From: Phialocephala subalpina
Lineage: Eukaryota > Ascomycota > Leotiomycetes > Helotiales > Mollisiaceae
NCBI GenBank assembly: GCA_900073065.1
Contig: FJOG01000008.1
Coordinates: 2,158 to 66,157, forward strand
Direction: 5' to 3'
DNA: 64,000 nt
Positions 1 to 11,179 of this stretch are shown one piece after another. A model generated the notes under the pieces. It ran no database searches. It had not been told where the DNA came from and worked only from the letters and a program-made list of their open reading frames with translations. Numbering within the stretch: position 1 is the first letter of the stretch; the number at the start of each line of letters is the position of its first letter. The translations under genes and the position numbers were made by a program.

Positions 1-2990
1 TTAATTAATTAAATAATATAAAACGCTTATAATTATAATTCGAATATTAATTAGTTTTTAATTATAATATTTTATTGAAAATATAATACGAGAATTATAT
101 TATAAAAACTTAAAATTTATTTAAAAGGTTATTTATTTCTTTTGAAATCTAAAGAATTTTTATTAAAATATATAAGGGTTTTTATATTATTTTACGTATA
201 AAAAGAATAAAATATTATTTTATTTATTAATTAGCGAAATAATTATTATTATAATTATTATAAAAATATAATAAACTTTTACTCCCGATTTTAATTTACG
301 GGAAGATTTTCTTATTTATATATTCTTACGATATATTATCGGCAAATTACTAAAGTCGATTTATCGATCTAATAAAAACAAATTAATTAAAAAGTATTTT
401 TATTTTGTATTTATATAGTTTGAACCTTATAAAGAATATAAGGGCAATAAAAGTTTATAGCGATTATTACGAAGAATTAATAAGGCTTATAATAGAAATT
501 TGATACTAAGGATAATATTATAAGAAAGGGGAATTATATTACATATTAAATTAAATATTTTATTAATATAATCTCTAATTGATTTATAGTTACTATTTAA
601 GGCTACGTAGCTTTTATAATTTACGTAAAGTTCGCGTAAATTTACGCGTAATATAAAAGGTTTTACGGGGATTATACGGTTATTATTCTTAGGTTATTAT
701 TTTTTATATAAGGGCCCTTTGAATCTTTGGTCAAAGGATAAAAATTAATCTAATATTAATTTGATTTATTATTATTTTCTTTTATTTTACACTTTATAGT
801 TTACTAATAACGGCTTTTTTTATATAAATCTTATTATTTAAATAATCGAATAATTAGTATTTTAATATATTTAATAAATTATAATACAAAAAAAATTATT
901 ATTAATTTTAATTAAATTTTTCCGTTTACAATCAAAAGTAATAACTTTTTGTATTATAATATTTAATATAATTTATATATTATAAGTTCAATTTAAAATT
1001 TAATATTTATTAAAATTTAAAAATATTTAAATAATAAATTTTGGTAAAATAAAAAAATTTGAAGATTTAAAAATAGAAAAAAATATTTTAAAAAGAATAT
1101 CAAAGAATTAACTTGGATAAAATAAAAACTAATATAAATAAAGATTAATAAAAACGAAAAACAAATAATATTAAATTCTAAATATTAATGCGTTTATTTC
1201 TCTTTTATATTAATCTCGCGTATATTAAATATTTTTAGAGTAATATTATCTTCTTGAATTTACTTGAAAAAGTATAAATATTATAATATTCTAAGAAGTA
1301 TTAAATTAAACCTCGATATATTATATCCTTTTTTAATTACCTTTTTCGAATTAAATTATAAATCTTTTATTTTCTTTAGATTATTAGATTCCTATTATAT
1401 AAAAAATATATTAAAGTTTTATAATAATTTAATCCCTTGGAAAACGTTATTTTAATTTGTTTTCATTATATTTAAATAATATAATAAATTAAGTAATAAT
1501 ATAATTCTTTTCTCGATAAATTTTATCCCGTAAATAAAATTAATTAAATATAAATAATATTATAATTTCCCTTATAAGAAAATTATTCGATTTGATATTA
1601 CTTGCATTATATAAAGTAATATAATTACTTGGGCCCCGCTTTAAATTTTTCCTCGTAAATATTTTATTATTTTACTTAGAAATAAATTAAATTTACGTAT
1701 AATATTAATTTTATATTAACTCGAGTATATTTTATATTAATAAAATAAAATATTTAAAGGAATTAATTAAATATATAAAAATTCCTTGCGTAATAATAAA
1801 TAGGCGTATATAGTTTATTATATTTTACTAATATAATTTCGTTATTATACAAATATTAAAGTCCTTAGAAAAAATATTAAACCGTTTATCTTTTAATAAT
1901 TATTTTTATTGCAAATATATAATTAATATAATTTTACTTTATTATATAATATATAAATATACTTATTTAATAGTAAATAAATATATATAGTTTATTATAT
2001 TCTCCTAATACAATTTCGTTATTATATAAATATCGAAATCCTCGGAAAGAATATTAAATTATTTGTTCTTTGGTAATTATTTCTATTATAATTATATAAT
2101 ATAATTTTACTTTATTTCGCGTTATATAAATATACTTGTTTAATAATAAGTATATACGCGCAATTTATCGTATTTTCTTAATATAACTTTATTATTATAT
2201 AAATATCGAAACTTTTAAAAATAATATTAAACCGTTTATTTTTTAGTAATTATTTTTATTATAAATATATAATTAATATGATTTTGTTTTATTATATATT
2301 ATATAAATATTTTAATATTTAAGAGTTATACTTTTATATTAGCGTAATTTGCGATAATTTTATTTTATTTTATTTTGTTTATTTATATAATTCTTTTGAT
2401 TTTTTATTAATAATTTAAATAATACTCTAATAATTTATATATCGCAAAAATAATATAAAAATTATTAATTATTAAAACTATTAATTTTTGGTTTATATAA
2501 TATATAAAATAAATTTACTTTATTTTACTTCTAAAAAAACTTTAATATATATTATATTTTTTATATAATTTTATATTTTTATAGTTTTTATAAAATTTAA
2601 ATATATTAATTATTATATTTATTATAATACTTGGTATTATTATAGCGGTATATTAGGCTAATATTCGATGATCTTAAATAATATATTATTAAATATAATT
2701 ATTAAAAGTTATATTATTCTTATTTAACGCGAATTACGATTAAAATAATTATTTTTTGATTTGTTTAATAAATCGTAAAATGCCGAAAATAAACTTATAA
2801 CGAGTCTAATTATTTGTAATATTTTATTATTATATTAAAAAAAATAAAGTTATTTATATAAATATTATTAAATTTTAATATTTAGTAAATTATAAGATTA
2901 AAAATTAAATTATATATAATTATAAAAATAAAATTTAATTTAAACTTTTTAGTAATCCTTGTATAATTATCTAATTTTAGTTTAAATAGT
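1..2990. other. AT-rich RIP-type island, no genes
   Basis: The stretch is almost entirely A and T, with stop codons in every frame and no reading frame with recognisable coding character. Scattered CpG-containing islets such as cgcgta remain between long A/T runs. This is the usual appearance of repeats degraded by repeat-induced point mutation (C to T) in ascomycetes. The island ends abruptly near position 3000, where base composition becomes balanced. A tandem repeat is visible inside it (see 1795-2315). I could not recognise the parent transposon. Confidence 0.8.
1795..2315. repeat. Three tandem copies of a ~175-bp AT-rich unit
   Basis: Three consecutive segments share the same order of landmarks: tagtttattatatt, then ttcgttattata, then aatattaaaccgttt or its variants, then taattatttttatt, then a run ending in aaatatactt. 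The first landmark recurs at about 1811, 1988 and 2161, giving spacings of 177 and 173 bases. Differences between copies are mostly transitions and small indels, as expected for a RIP-eroded satellite or internally repeated element. The outer limits are approximate. Confidence 0.7.
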
Positions 2991-3501
2991 AGTAACTATA
3001 ACCAAGAAATCGAAATAAGCCCCCCGCTTTCTCTCGCTTAAACTTATTATGCTTACCTATGCTTACCCGTACTTACCCGTACTTACTTGCCACTGTACCC
3101 CACTCACCTTAGCTCACCCAGTAATACCGATAAAGTAGCCTTACTTACCTTTCTAGACCGAAACAGATTCTTTTAATGTTAGGATTAATGCGTGATAACC
3201 AGCTGTTACCTGGATTATACTACCACCGAGGTTCAGACGTTCTTAAAGTATTCATGAAGTCCGACCTCAGACAAATAATTTCTCGCACTTGCGCTTTAAG
3301 GTCAAAACATTCCACACATATTTTCCCCTCATCGATACCGAACACTTTCTGGCTTCTCAATTTCATCCCACATCTATTTTTTACAGAAAACCAGTATGAA
3401 TAGATTGAAAAATTCCTTCCCACCGAAGCCGCATTTCACAGAGAAGTCGATAAACAGCCAAGCTAGGAAAGTACACCTGGACATAATTAGCTCCCAGTGC
3501 A

Positions 3502-4640
3502 ATGGACAAACAGCTAACAGTCCCAGGTCTTCATAGTGACTGGTTCATAAAGCGGTGTTGGGAAACAGCTGGCCCAGATTCTCTATTCTCACGACACAAC
3601 AGCTTACATCGCCGCACGATCTATAGAGAAAGCGAACAAGGCGATCGCAGACATCCAAGCTGCCTTTCCAAAGTCGAATGGCGAGCTCATCTTCTTGTAC
3701 CTCGATTTTGACGACCTGACAACGGTCAGCAAGTCCGCCGAGGACTTTCTTTCGAAAGAGACAAGATTAGATATGCTCTGGAACAATGCTGGCGTCATGA
3801 TCCCGCCTCAGGGCTCAAAGACAAAGGAAGGCTACGAACAGCGTTAGGCACCAACTGCGTCACACCTTTTCTCTTCACCCAGCTTCTCATTCCTCTTCTC
3901 GTGAACACCGCGAGAAACGCCGCTCCCGGCTCTGTTCGTGTAATCCGGGTATCGTCGTCAGCCATCAGGCGGTCACCACCTGGTGGGGTAAATCTCAACA
4001 ATATGGATTACAACAAGGACGCTAGTGGGTGGACTAAATACGGCATCAGCAAAGCTGGGGACTACTACTATGGAATACAGTTCGCTAAGCTGCACAAGAA
4101 TGATGGCGTTATTAGTGTATCTCTCAACCCAGGAAATCTAAAGACTGACCTCCAAAGACATGTTCCACGCGCGCAAATGCTTGTCATTAATATGTTAGTT
4201 TATCAGCCAATTAACAGTGCCTACACTGAATTGTTCGCTGGTCTCTGCCGAATATCACTTTGGAGAAGAGCGGTGCCTGGATCGAACCTTGGGGTCGCTT
4301 CAATGCTCAGAGGGTTATTAGTTGCGGAAGTAGTCAGGGCAAAAGGAATGATATTGATGTCAAATCTGCCCTTCTATCTAAATGGAAAAGTCTCCTTAAT
4401 AAAGTACTCTTACCGGCTCATCCGGATCAGGCTAAGTTGCCTAGAAAACCAATGCGTAACTGATGATGGGGCTTCATGCCAACATACGACGTTTTCCCCA
4501 CTGCATCGCCACCGATTATGAGTCCTCAAATGACATCGGCCGACTTAGAAAACGGCTCAAAATCCAAGGCGGAGGGCGGAACTGGCATCGCAGAGAAACT
4601 TCGAAAGTGGTCCGAGGAGCAAATCAAGCAGTATGCTTGA
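3502..4640 (+). pseudogene. Broken short-chain dehydrogenase/reductase (retinol-dehydrogenase-like)
   Basis: An NAD(P)-binding SDR can be read only by changing frame. The Rossmann start reads VFIVTGS-stop-SGVGK, with a TAA at 3548-3550 inside the TGxxxGxG motif. Next come a DFDDL segment, the NNAG motif (MLWNNAGVM) and the YxxSK active site (YGISKAG, near 4050). Frame shifts are needed near 3843 (after EGYEQ) and near 4245 (after ELFAGL). The family's C-terminal end (EGGTGIAEK, ending at 4640) is separated from the body by about 230 extra bases at roughly 4311-4540, which contain a dispersed repeat. A nonsense codon, two frameshifts and an insertion together make this a pseudogene rather than an intron-rich gene. 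It lies 0.5 kb from a RIP island. Substrate unknown. Confidence 0.82.
4386..4545 (+). repeat. Dispersed repeat, copy A
   Basis: This stretch resembles 36137-36300 at roughly three quarters of positions by eye. Shared landmarks include gtctccttaataa, aaaccaatg, ggcttcatgccaacat and ccaccgatta. It sits inside the extra sequence that splits the end of the short-chain dehydrogenase pseudogene, which suggests it arrived by insertion. No terminal repeats or coding potential are apparent. Confidence 0.65.
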
Positions 4641-5671
4641 AGGTTGAATCAGTTACATACGTCAATCGCACTGAAGGGATTGGGCCTCTGAAGCTTTTTG
4701 TCCTTCCTTGATAGCTAACAGATTGTGAATTTGAGTATATATTCTATAAGTCGCTGTATGATCTTTGCAATGCATTCACCTTGTTTGAGGCCGGATTACT
4801 AGTTCATGGATCATTATATATTTTATGTGGTATGAGACCTTCCCCGCAGTGAATGATTTATCCGGTGTTCTATTCCGGGCATCTCGTTAAGCGCTATTGC
4901 GGATCAAATAGAATCACTTCATAGACTACACCATCAGTTCGTCGATTCATATAACCTGAAAAGTGACTGACTTCACCCTGTTGCATCTACAGCCTCCATT
5001 TACTGGTAGGTGTATACAACTCGAGTTCAATTTTCTTACTAACTCGGGTAGGTGATTTGAGGACCCAATTAAGAGTATACTAGCACGTCACCGAGCAGTC
5101 ATTGGTGCAAATACGGGGTTTAAACCTTACTGAACACTGTATAATAGAGATTTATACCTCATACTACCCTGTTTTCAGGTAAAAGCAGTGATTTCAGGGT
5201 GGCGGGACTGGTGGCTACGAAAATGCCACATAAGGCTAGTCCGGCATGATAATACCAGCGGATAGCGATATTATGATAATACGGCACCAAGAGTAGAAAA
5301 CTCAAAGCGAAATGAGATGCCACGACTGATTATTGTCTCTTCTTCACACGTAATCAAGCGATCGGTTACCGACTTGGCTGGCGATTGCTGCCTGGAATTA
5401 GCGACAGGATTGCTGAGATTGGGCGTCCAGGTTGCCTGAAGCTGATGTGCTGCACTGCACTGGTCTTCTGTCAACCGCCTTCGATTAGTGATCCGCATGG
5501 CCCAAAGTGGCCTAGAAGCGATACACACCCCAACTCTTCTCATATATTAGGCTTCCCCTCTCCGACATCGCCCGCCACTCTTAATTCTACGCAATCCTGA
5601 AGTGCTTACATCTCAATTGCTTCAACAGTTCATTCCTCCTTGAAGAAAATCAGTTAATATCACTCCGTACC
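4641..5671. other. Intergenic, nothing recognised
   Basis: Balanced base composition with only short chance reading frames on both strands. No RNA gene, repeat or protein homology seen. The last 100 bases are presumably the promoter and leader of the glutathione S-transferase gene. Confidence 0.5.
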
Positions 5672-6564
5672 ATGGCGGACGAAGTAATTCTCTATGACAT
5701 CCCTAGCAAACCACGCTGCCATGGCTGGTCGCTAAACCCATGGAAAACTCGTATGGCGCTCAATTACAAGAAAGTGCCTTACAAGACAGAATGGATAGAG
5801 TTTCCCGACCTGGCGCCAAAATTCAAGGAATTGTAACTACGCCCTTCCCTCCACCTCATGCAATTCTCCGAAATTGAGCCTGCATAAAAATGCGAAAAGC
5901 ATCGATGGTTAACAGCAGATATAGCGGCCTTACTTCCAATGAACAAGGCCGACCATACACTTCGCCCGTAGTCAAGTTTGACTCCTCAACCTACATCATG
6001 GACTCCGCCAAAATCGCCCCGGAGCTGGAGAAGCGGTACCCTGAACCGTCGCTGCACTTGGACTCACCCTTACTGCCCAAGGCCTACGCCGCAGTTAGCG
6101 CTATTTTGGAGGTCAGCCGTCCTATGTTGATGCGCAAAGTTCTCCCCAATCTCCTCAATGAGAGGAGCGCTGATTACATCTCTCACACGAGAGCGGAGGC
6201 ACTTAGAAAGTCGCGCGAGGAGTACGCAAAGGAATCCGTTGTAGAGGAGGTGTGGAGGAAGTTAGAGGTACCGCTGAAGAATTTGGCGGAACTGAGTAGG
6301 GGGAATGAGGGGCCGTTTGTTATGGGGAAGACTCGTAAGTTGTTTCTGTTACTTCTGACAATGCTGAAAGGGGATACAGTGGTAAGAAAGGTGGCAAAGG
6401 CTAACAAGAGACATGCAGCATCGTATGCGGATTTTGTGATTACCAGTTTCTTATACTATATTCGAAGGATTGATCGGAAAGATTATGACAGGATGGTTGC
6501 AGTGGACCCTGCACTTTCCGAGATTTTTGAAGCATGTAGACCTTGGTTTGAGAAGGATGACTGA
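5672..6564 (+). CDS. Glutathione S-transferase-like protein
   Basis: Three exons are proposed: 5672-5832, about 5925-6334 and 6419-6564, giving a protein of about 240 residues, normal for fungal GSTs. Exon 1 carries an N-terminal thioredoxin-like start (MADEVILYDIPSK) and the helix residues NPWKTRMALNYK, as in Ure2-like/GST_N_3 proteins. Exon 2 reads GLTSNEQG followed by SPVVKF and the helical C-terminal domain. Exon 3 begins TPSYADF, a conserved fungal GST motif reached only by splicing GTAAGT at 6335 to CAG at 6418. The first intron starts with GTAACT at 5833. Its acceptor could be 5918 or 5924, a difference of two residues. The enzyme would conjugate glutathione to electrophiles in the cytosol; substrate unknown. 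The reading frame is intact. A transposon lies 90 bp downstream. Confidence 0.85.
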
Positions 6565-6655
6565 GACTATTTAAGGATGACTAGATAAGGAGCGTCGAAA
6601 AATTATTCAAGCGCCGGTCAAACAACTTTGACATATCGCTTGAACTTCTAATCTA

Positions 6656-6689
6656 CGAAGGCGCGCGGCATTGAATTTGACCCATATTT
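6656..6689 (+). repeat. Left terminal inverted repeat of the transposon
   Basis: 34 bp from cgaaggcgcg to gacccatattt, preceded by TA at 6654-6655. It is the exact reverse complement of 8178-8211. Confidence 0.92.
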
Positions 6690-6759
6690 AAGCGAGGCTC
6701 AAAATATGCACCACTAAAAATACATGGAATTACTATCTAACTCCACCAAAATCTAAGTA

Positions 6760-8076
6760 CTACCCGTGAAAATCATTTTTACCCTCATACTCAATTATGA
6801 GGGTATTAATAGCAGCTATTCTAACTACAAGAGCTCTAATTTTTGCCTGTGGAAAGTCATCCCAAGTACCTCTCTACGCTCTATTTGTCCATTCTAAAGT
6901 ATAAAGAGCACCCTATTATTGAGTTATTTGAATCCTCATAAGCATTTAAGCTCCTTTAATAGCATTCATATCAAGTGAGTTACTTATATACTCTAGCAAT
7001 AGAATACTCGCTTTCTTAAGGAGGCGTAGAATCTATTTACTCGCATGTAAAAGAGCATTATCTTATTGAAATAAGAACTTAAGTTGATCACACTCGAATA
7101 TATCTAAATTATGCCTTTGTAATATGATTTCCTTGTAAAAAGGAATCAAGTAAGGCACAATCACTTCGTATAAGTAGCGTATATTATCTACACCTCCTTT
7201 AAAACGCTTATCCCTCCTCTATTGATAATTCTTCCAATAAACCTCTTAACTTGCCCTTTTAATCGGAAACTTTTGCCCTTTGGCTGTCCATTTAGCCTCT
7301 TTAGCCTTCTTTTGCTCTATAAACTCTTCTCTACATTCCTCTTCTAATTCCTCACTATTAAGTATTTTAATCGCATTTTCGTAAGTCTATTTTTGATTTA
7401 TAGTCTCGAGATAATAAATATAATAAAAGCTTTTGTGATCGTAAATAAAACATCCCTAAAACATCGCTTTTAAGTAGTTATTATACCGGCGTTCGATGCA
7501 ATCGGAATAATAACGCTCATCAAAATATCGAGATATATTTTAGTAGCCACGTTTAATAGAGATAATAATAGAAGCTTCGTCCGAAAATATAATTATCCTC
7601 CACTCTATAAAACTCTAATCCTTTCGTGAGAGTGCTACTTCATATCTTTATACTTCTTGTATATCTATAAGACTTAATTTCTTAGTACTCTTAGCTCTGC
7701 GGAGGCCTCTTTCCCTCAACTTCTTCTCGATTGTACGGCGGTAGTAATCGAAAAATCCTTCCTCTTTTGCGACTATATGCCATAGCTTTTTCCTTTGCTT
7801 CTTATTTAGTGTACATGACTCAAATAGACTTGTAACTTCCTCAATTGAAGTCTGAGGCTTTGCACTTAATCCAAGCTTCCTGCGAACTTACTCTTCTATC
7901 GTAAGAATGGGGAGTCCAGCTTTTGCACACTCGACTAAAAAGGCACCGACTTTAGCCTTAATCTTCTTAGCCGTATTAACGTTGATTCCAGCTCGTCGAG
8001 CAGCTTCTACAGAGTGGACGTATTGTAAGTGAGTGAGATATTCGATCTTTTGGCCATCGGTAGGCGGTGGAGCCAT
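6760..8076 (-). pseudogene. Degenerate Tc1/mariner DDE transposase
   Basis: Read leftwards, the frame starts MAPPPTDGQKIEYLTH with a helix-turn-helix-like segment (EAARRAGINVNTAKKI). It continues through KKLWHIVAKEEGFFDYYRRTIEKK and reaches an IFSDEASI segment containing the first acidic catalytic residue. The C-terminus near 6760-6885 reads GTWDDFPQAKIRALV and ends in NDFHG before a stop. Stops interrupt it, for example TAA after LTIEE near 7888 (likely from CAA) and TAG within the RA-stop-RGTWDD block (likely from TGG). In fungal Tc1-like transposases these sites are normally Gln and Trp. The protein is therefore not made in full. Confidence 0.85.
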
Positions 8077-8177
8077 CAGTACTAGCTCACTAATTGGATT
8101 GCATTTCATGAATACTTTGTGGAGAGAAAATTTTGGTGGGGTTCGCTAAGAAAAAATCTACTGACAAAGTACCCGTG

Positions 8178-8211
8178 AAATATGGGTCAAATTCAATGCC
8201 GCGCGCCTTCG
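8178..8211 (-). repeat. Right terminal inverted repeat of the transposon
   Basis: 34 bp ending in ccttcg, followed by TA at 8212-8213. It is the exact reverse complement of the left end at 6656-6689. Confidence 0.92.
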
Positions 8212-8213
8212 TA

Positions 8214-9255
8214 ATCAGTGATGGCCTCTTCCTACAACCGGCACTTATGTTCTCTCGTCCCAGCTCAACAAAATCCTCATGTTGTGGGCATGGCATTCAC
8301 ATCACTAATTCGAGTAGATGATGCCCCTATATTTAGTATATTTTACGCATTATGAATTTTATCTCTTACTTAGGTGACACTAGAGGGAGCTGCAAAACTC
8401 GCGGCTCCGACTTAGCTTCTCAGTATGTGGAACATTTAGGGCCACCTACTCCCAATCTCAGGTATGTTGAAGGGACAATGCTCTTACTCTAGGAGGGAGA
8501 GCCGAAGATCGGTTGCTATAGTTTCGTCAATATACTATGAGCCACCGTAGGGTCCAAAGCCCTTGAAGTGACCTAGTTGAGTTGAGGATGGTTATAATCG
8601 AAGGGGAGTTAGAGTTTGGCTCTGAAGACTATGAAACTATGCTCGAATGAAAAATTATCCAGCAGAGATATTCAGAGTCTTGATTTATTCGGTTTAAGTT
8701 ATTGCAGACATTGTTCTTTTCAAGATAGGGATATACACGTCGTAATGATATTCACCGGGCACAAAGTGTCTATTCAAGCACTCTGTAGATAAGCAACGGA
8801 TCAACAAGATATAATAGAAATGCAAGCTAAGGATTGCAGCCCTTAAGACGGCCTTCAATGATATACCAGAGGCGATTATCATACTGGCGCTCTGCATAAT
8901 TGAGAAAGTGCATTGAAATAGCGGTGAAATTTTCGTGAGGATAGCCAAAGCCCTTCCCGACAGCTCGATATGCTGGTCTCGGACGTGTCTCTTCACGGCG
9001 AGAACATATTTGCTCCTTCTTCGTTGCTTTTCATGGTGAGCTCCCAAATATAGAGCGTGGCGATGTGGCGATATAAGAATGGGGTTTACGACCCTCATGC
9101 CTTAATAAAGGCTTAAAAGGTTATCAAACTCATGTTTTATATTACTTTTGGTCTACAATTCTGGCCTCGTATAAAGTTGGTATTAGGTATAACTAATAAG
9201 TAACTGCTTTAACTAAAGCCGTAGATAACAAACACTCCAACTTTGTATAAAATCT
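8214..9255. other. Intergenic, one weak minus-strand frame
   Basis: Mostly unremarkable sequence. An open minus-strand frame at 8694-9098 encodes 134 residues with a hydrophobic stretch, but I see no domain, splice partner or codon signature, so I do not call it a gene. Bases 9100-9250 become AT-richer next to the end of the Zn2Cys6 gene. Confidence 0.4.
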
Positions 9256-10999
9256 TTAGATTTCCAACATAGCTTTACGAGCAGCTAGTATATTTAAATA
9301 TGCTTCTAATACCATGTCATTCAGAGAAGGGACATTATAGATAGGAGATAATATCCTACCTGATGCAAGCCACCTCTGAGTTAGTACCTTTAAGGCCTCT
9401 TGCAAAAGGATTAGTGAATTGGTATCCTCCGCTCTAAGCTCTCGCGATGAACTGGACAGGATGATGCAACCTTGGTATAACAAATGTAATATAAATGGCG
9501 AGACCTCTGCTAAAGGGATGGAGCCACCTGGCAGGAAGTTTTGAGACATCCGGGCCGACTCTCTTGAGATCACATCAGGTTCAATTGTTGGATAATCACC
9601 AAGCTGACCGCCAACCGGCGCCTCGAGTATCAAAAGTGCGCTACTTCTCATGAGTACACTTGAAAGGAAATACGTTACGTCTCTCTTACCAGTAGCACAC
9701 TGCTGTCTGTGTGCAGAATTCAAGTCTTCTCGTCTCTGCTTCAGATTGAGAGAGGTGGATGAGAGCATGAAGAGTGCGATTCAATTGTGCGGCCTCTTGT
9801 TCGTAGAAAGCATCGTCCCTTGGCTGATCAGAGACATGTCTGAAAACTTGTCCTAAAAGATATGTTGCCTGAGCGAATCGTGCAAATCGTCCCATTTTCA
9901 GTTGCGATTGAGAACCTATGGTCGAAGGTTCGCTCGATGGTAAAAGCTGAATAATCCATCAGATTGCGAAATATTAACGCGGAGCCTAATACCTACCCCT
10001 CGCTCCCATGGCGTGTCATCAGCTGGCAGAATGTCACCAGTTCCTGGGTCAGTAGTAGCTAACATACGCGGTGGATTCCCCAAGTTCATGAACCTTAGGA
10101 ACATGTCAGCTTTCCAAATCACCCCTTCGATAAATGTATAGATGGGATGTAAGCCACTTAGCAATCGACAATTGAAGTGCGTACCGGTCAAGGATCACAA
10201 TCGCCCACCAGACCCTCCTTCTCTCCTCTACTTTATCCCATGAAAGTCCCGTGGTGTTACCTTGTTTTATGTCCTTGTCAAACCCCAGTGCTACTGCTTG
10301 TCTAGCGCATGTGCCAACAGACATGTACGCGGACGGATAAATGCAGTGCCCAAGCTCGTAAAGCAGTATCAGAAGCCCTGCTTGTACAACTCTAATGCTA
10401 AAGCTGCCAGCGGTCTCTAATTCGAAGAAAAACTGCTTTGCTGCTGTATACATAGGGGTCTTAGGGTTTGCAGATGCCGACGGTATCCAATTGATTAATT
10501 GAATCGAAAGGAGGAGCAGTGCAGAATCCGCGTGGACTGGAGATAGAGGACTAAGGAGGTGCTTGTAGGCCCAAGTCTTTGATATAAATGGCATCCAAGG
10601 ATGGATAGTGCTAAAGAAGGTTATGGCCATCTCCCGTACCTTGCCATCCCCACCAAGGAGGTCGCTAACATACAATGGAACTGTTAGGCCGGGCCGCGGA
10701 AGCTCTAATTGGGCCTGACGGAAGATATCCATATCTAGAAAGAAGGCGGGTGGGAAGGATTGCTGCACAACTTGCTGCTGGGTGTGGAGGGCAGTCAAGG
10801 AGCTGTGCGCAGTGGATGACTGAGAGGCACTTGGGTACTCGCACAGTCCGCCGTTTCTGTTGAGTGTGAGCCTTCAGTTGCACGTACACGGCGACGGGAG
10901 CAGGCAGACAGACCTTCGACAATGTCCGCATTGTGGCAGAGCTTTGTCACATTTACCCTTCCTCTGCTTGCATCTGCCGCAAGCAAATGGAGCAAGCAT
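9256..10999 (-). CDS. Zn(II)2Cys6 transcription factor with fungal_trans domain
   Basis: Five exons on the minus strand: 10914-10999, 10185-10856, 9997-10093, 9690-9946 and 9256-9643, giving 499 residues. The zinc cluster near residues 7-37 has the canonical spacing C-x2-C-x6-C-x6-C-x2-C-x6-C (ACGRCKQRKGKCD, then CGHCRRNGGLC). Its last part is completed by the first intron, which supports that splice. The middle homology region follows, with TIHPWMPFISKTW, VGTCARQAVALGFD and the diagnostic ERRRVWWAIVILDRFMNLGNP, where a second intron (branch point GCTGAC) joins VILDR to FMNLGNP. Intron lengths are 57, 91, 50 and 46 bp, and phases agree throughout. It should bind CGG-type DNA sites in the nucleus; target genes are unknown and no biosynthetic cluster surrounds it. 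Confidence 0.88.
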
Positions 11000-11179
11000 C
11001 TTCTCGACGATGCCTCGTGTGTGCCCTCGTGTGTGCTTTGGCGTCTTCCCGCATGGGCGCCTGCTTGCGGATCTTTCGGACCCACGGCCGTGGCGGCGAC
11101 TGCGGCAGTACTTATAGAATATCGGCCGTGATTACGAATAAGGTGGGGCGCACATTAGTTGGGCGCGAATAAACCCCGA

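Larger units (their letters stand above)
6656..8211 (-). mobile_element. Tc1/mariner-type DNA transposon, RIP-inactivated
   Basis: A 1556-bp element is bounded by perfect 34-bp inverted repeats (beginning CGAAGGCGCGCGG) and flanked on both sides by TA, the expected Tc1/mariner target duplication. It contains one transposase gene on the minus strand. Internal stops have the form expected from C-to-T change on either strand (CAA to TAA, TGG to TAG), so the element is non-autonomous now. The identical terminal repeats imply a fairly recent insertion, or simply that RIP spared the ends. It sits 91 bp after the glutathione S-transferase stop codon. Confidence 0.9.

Noticed and set aside
1..2990. 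Mitochondrial DNA insertion, because of the extreme A/T content
   Set aside because: No mitochondrial gene, rRNA or tRNA could be read, and the scattered C-to-T style erosion and tandem repeats fit a RIP island better.
8694..9098. 134-codon minus-strand frame
   Set aside because: No ATG context, domain, splice partner or composition typical of the neighbouring genes.
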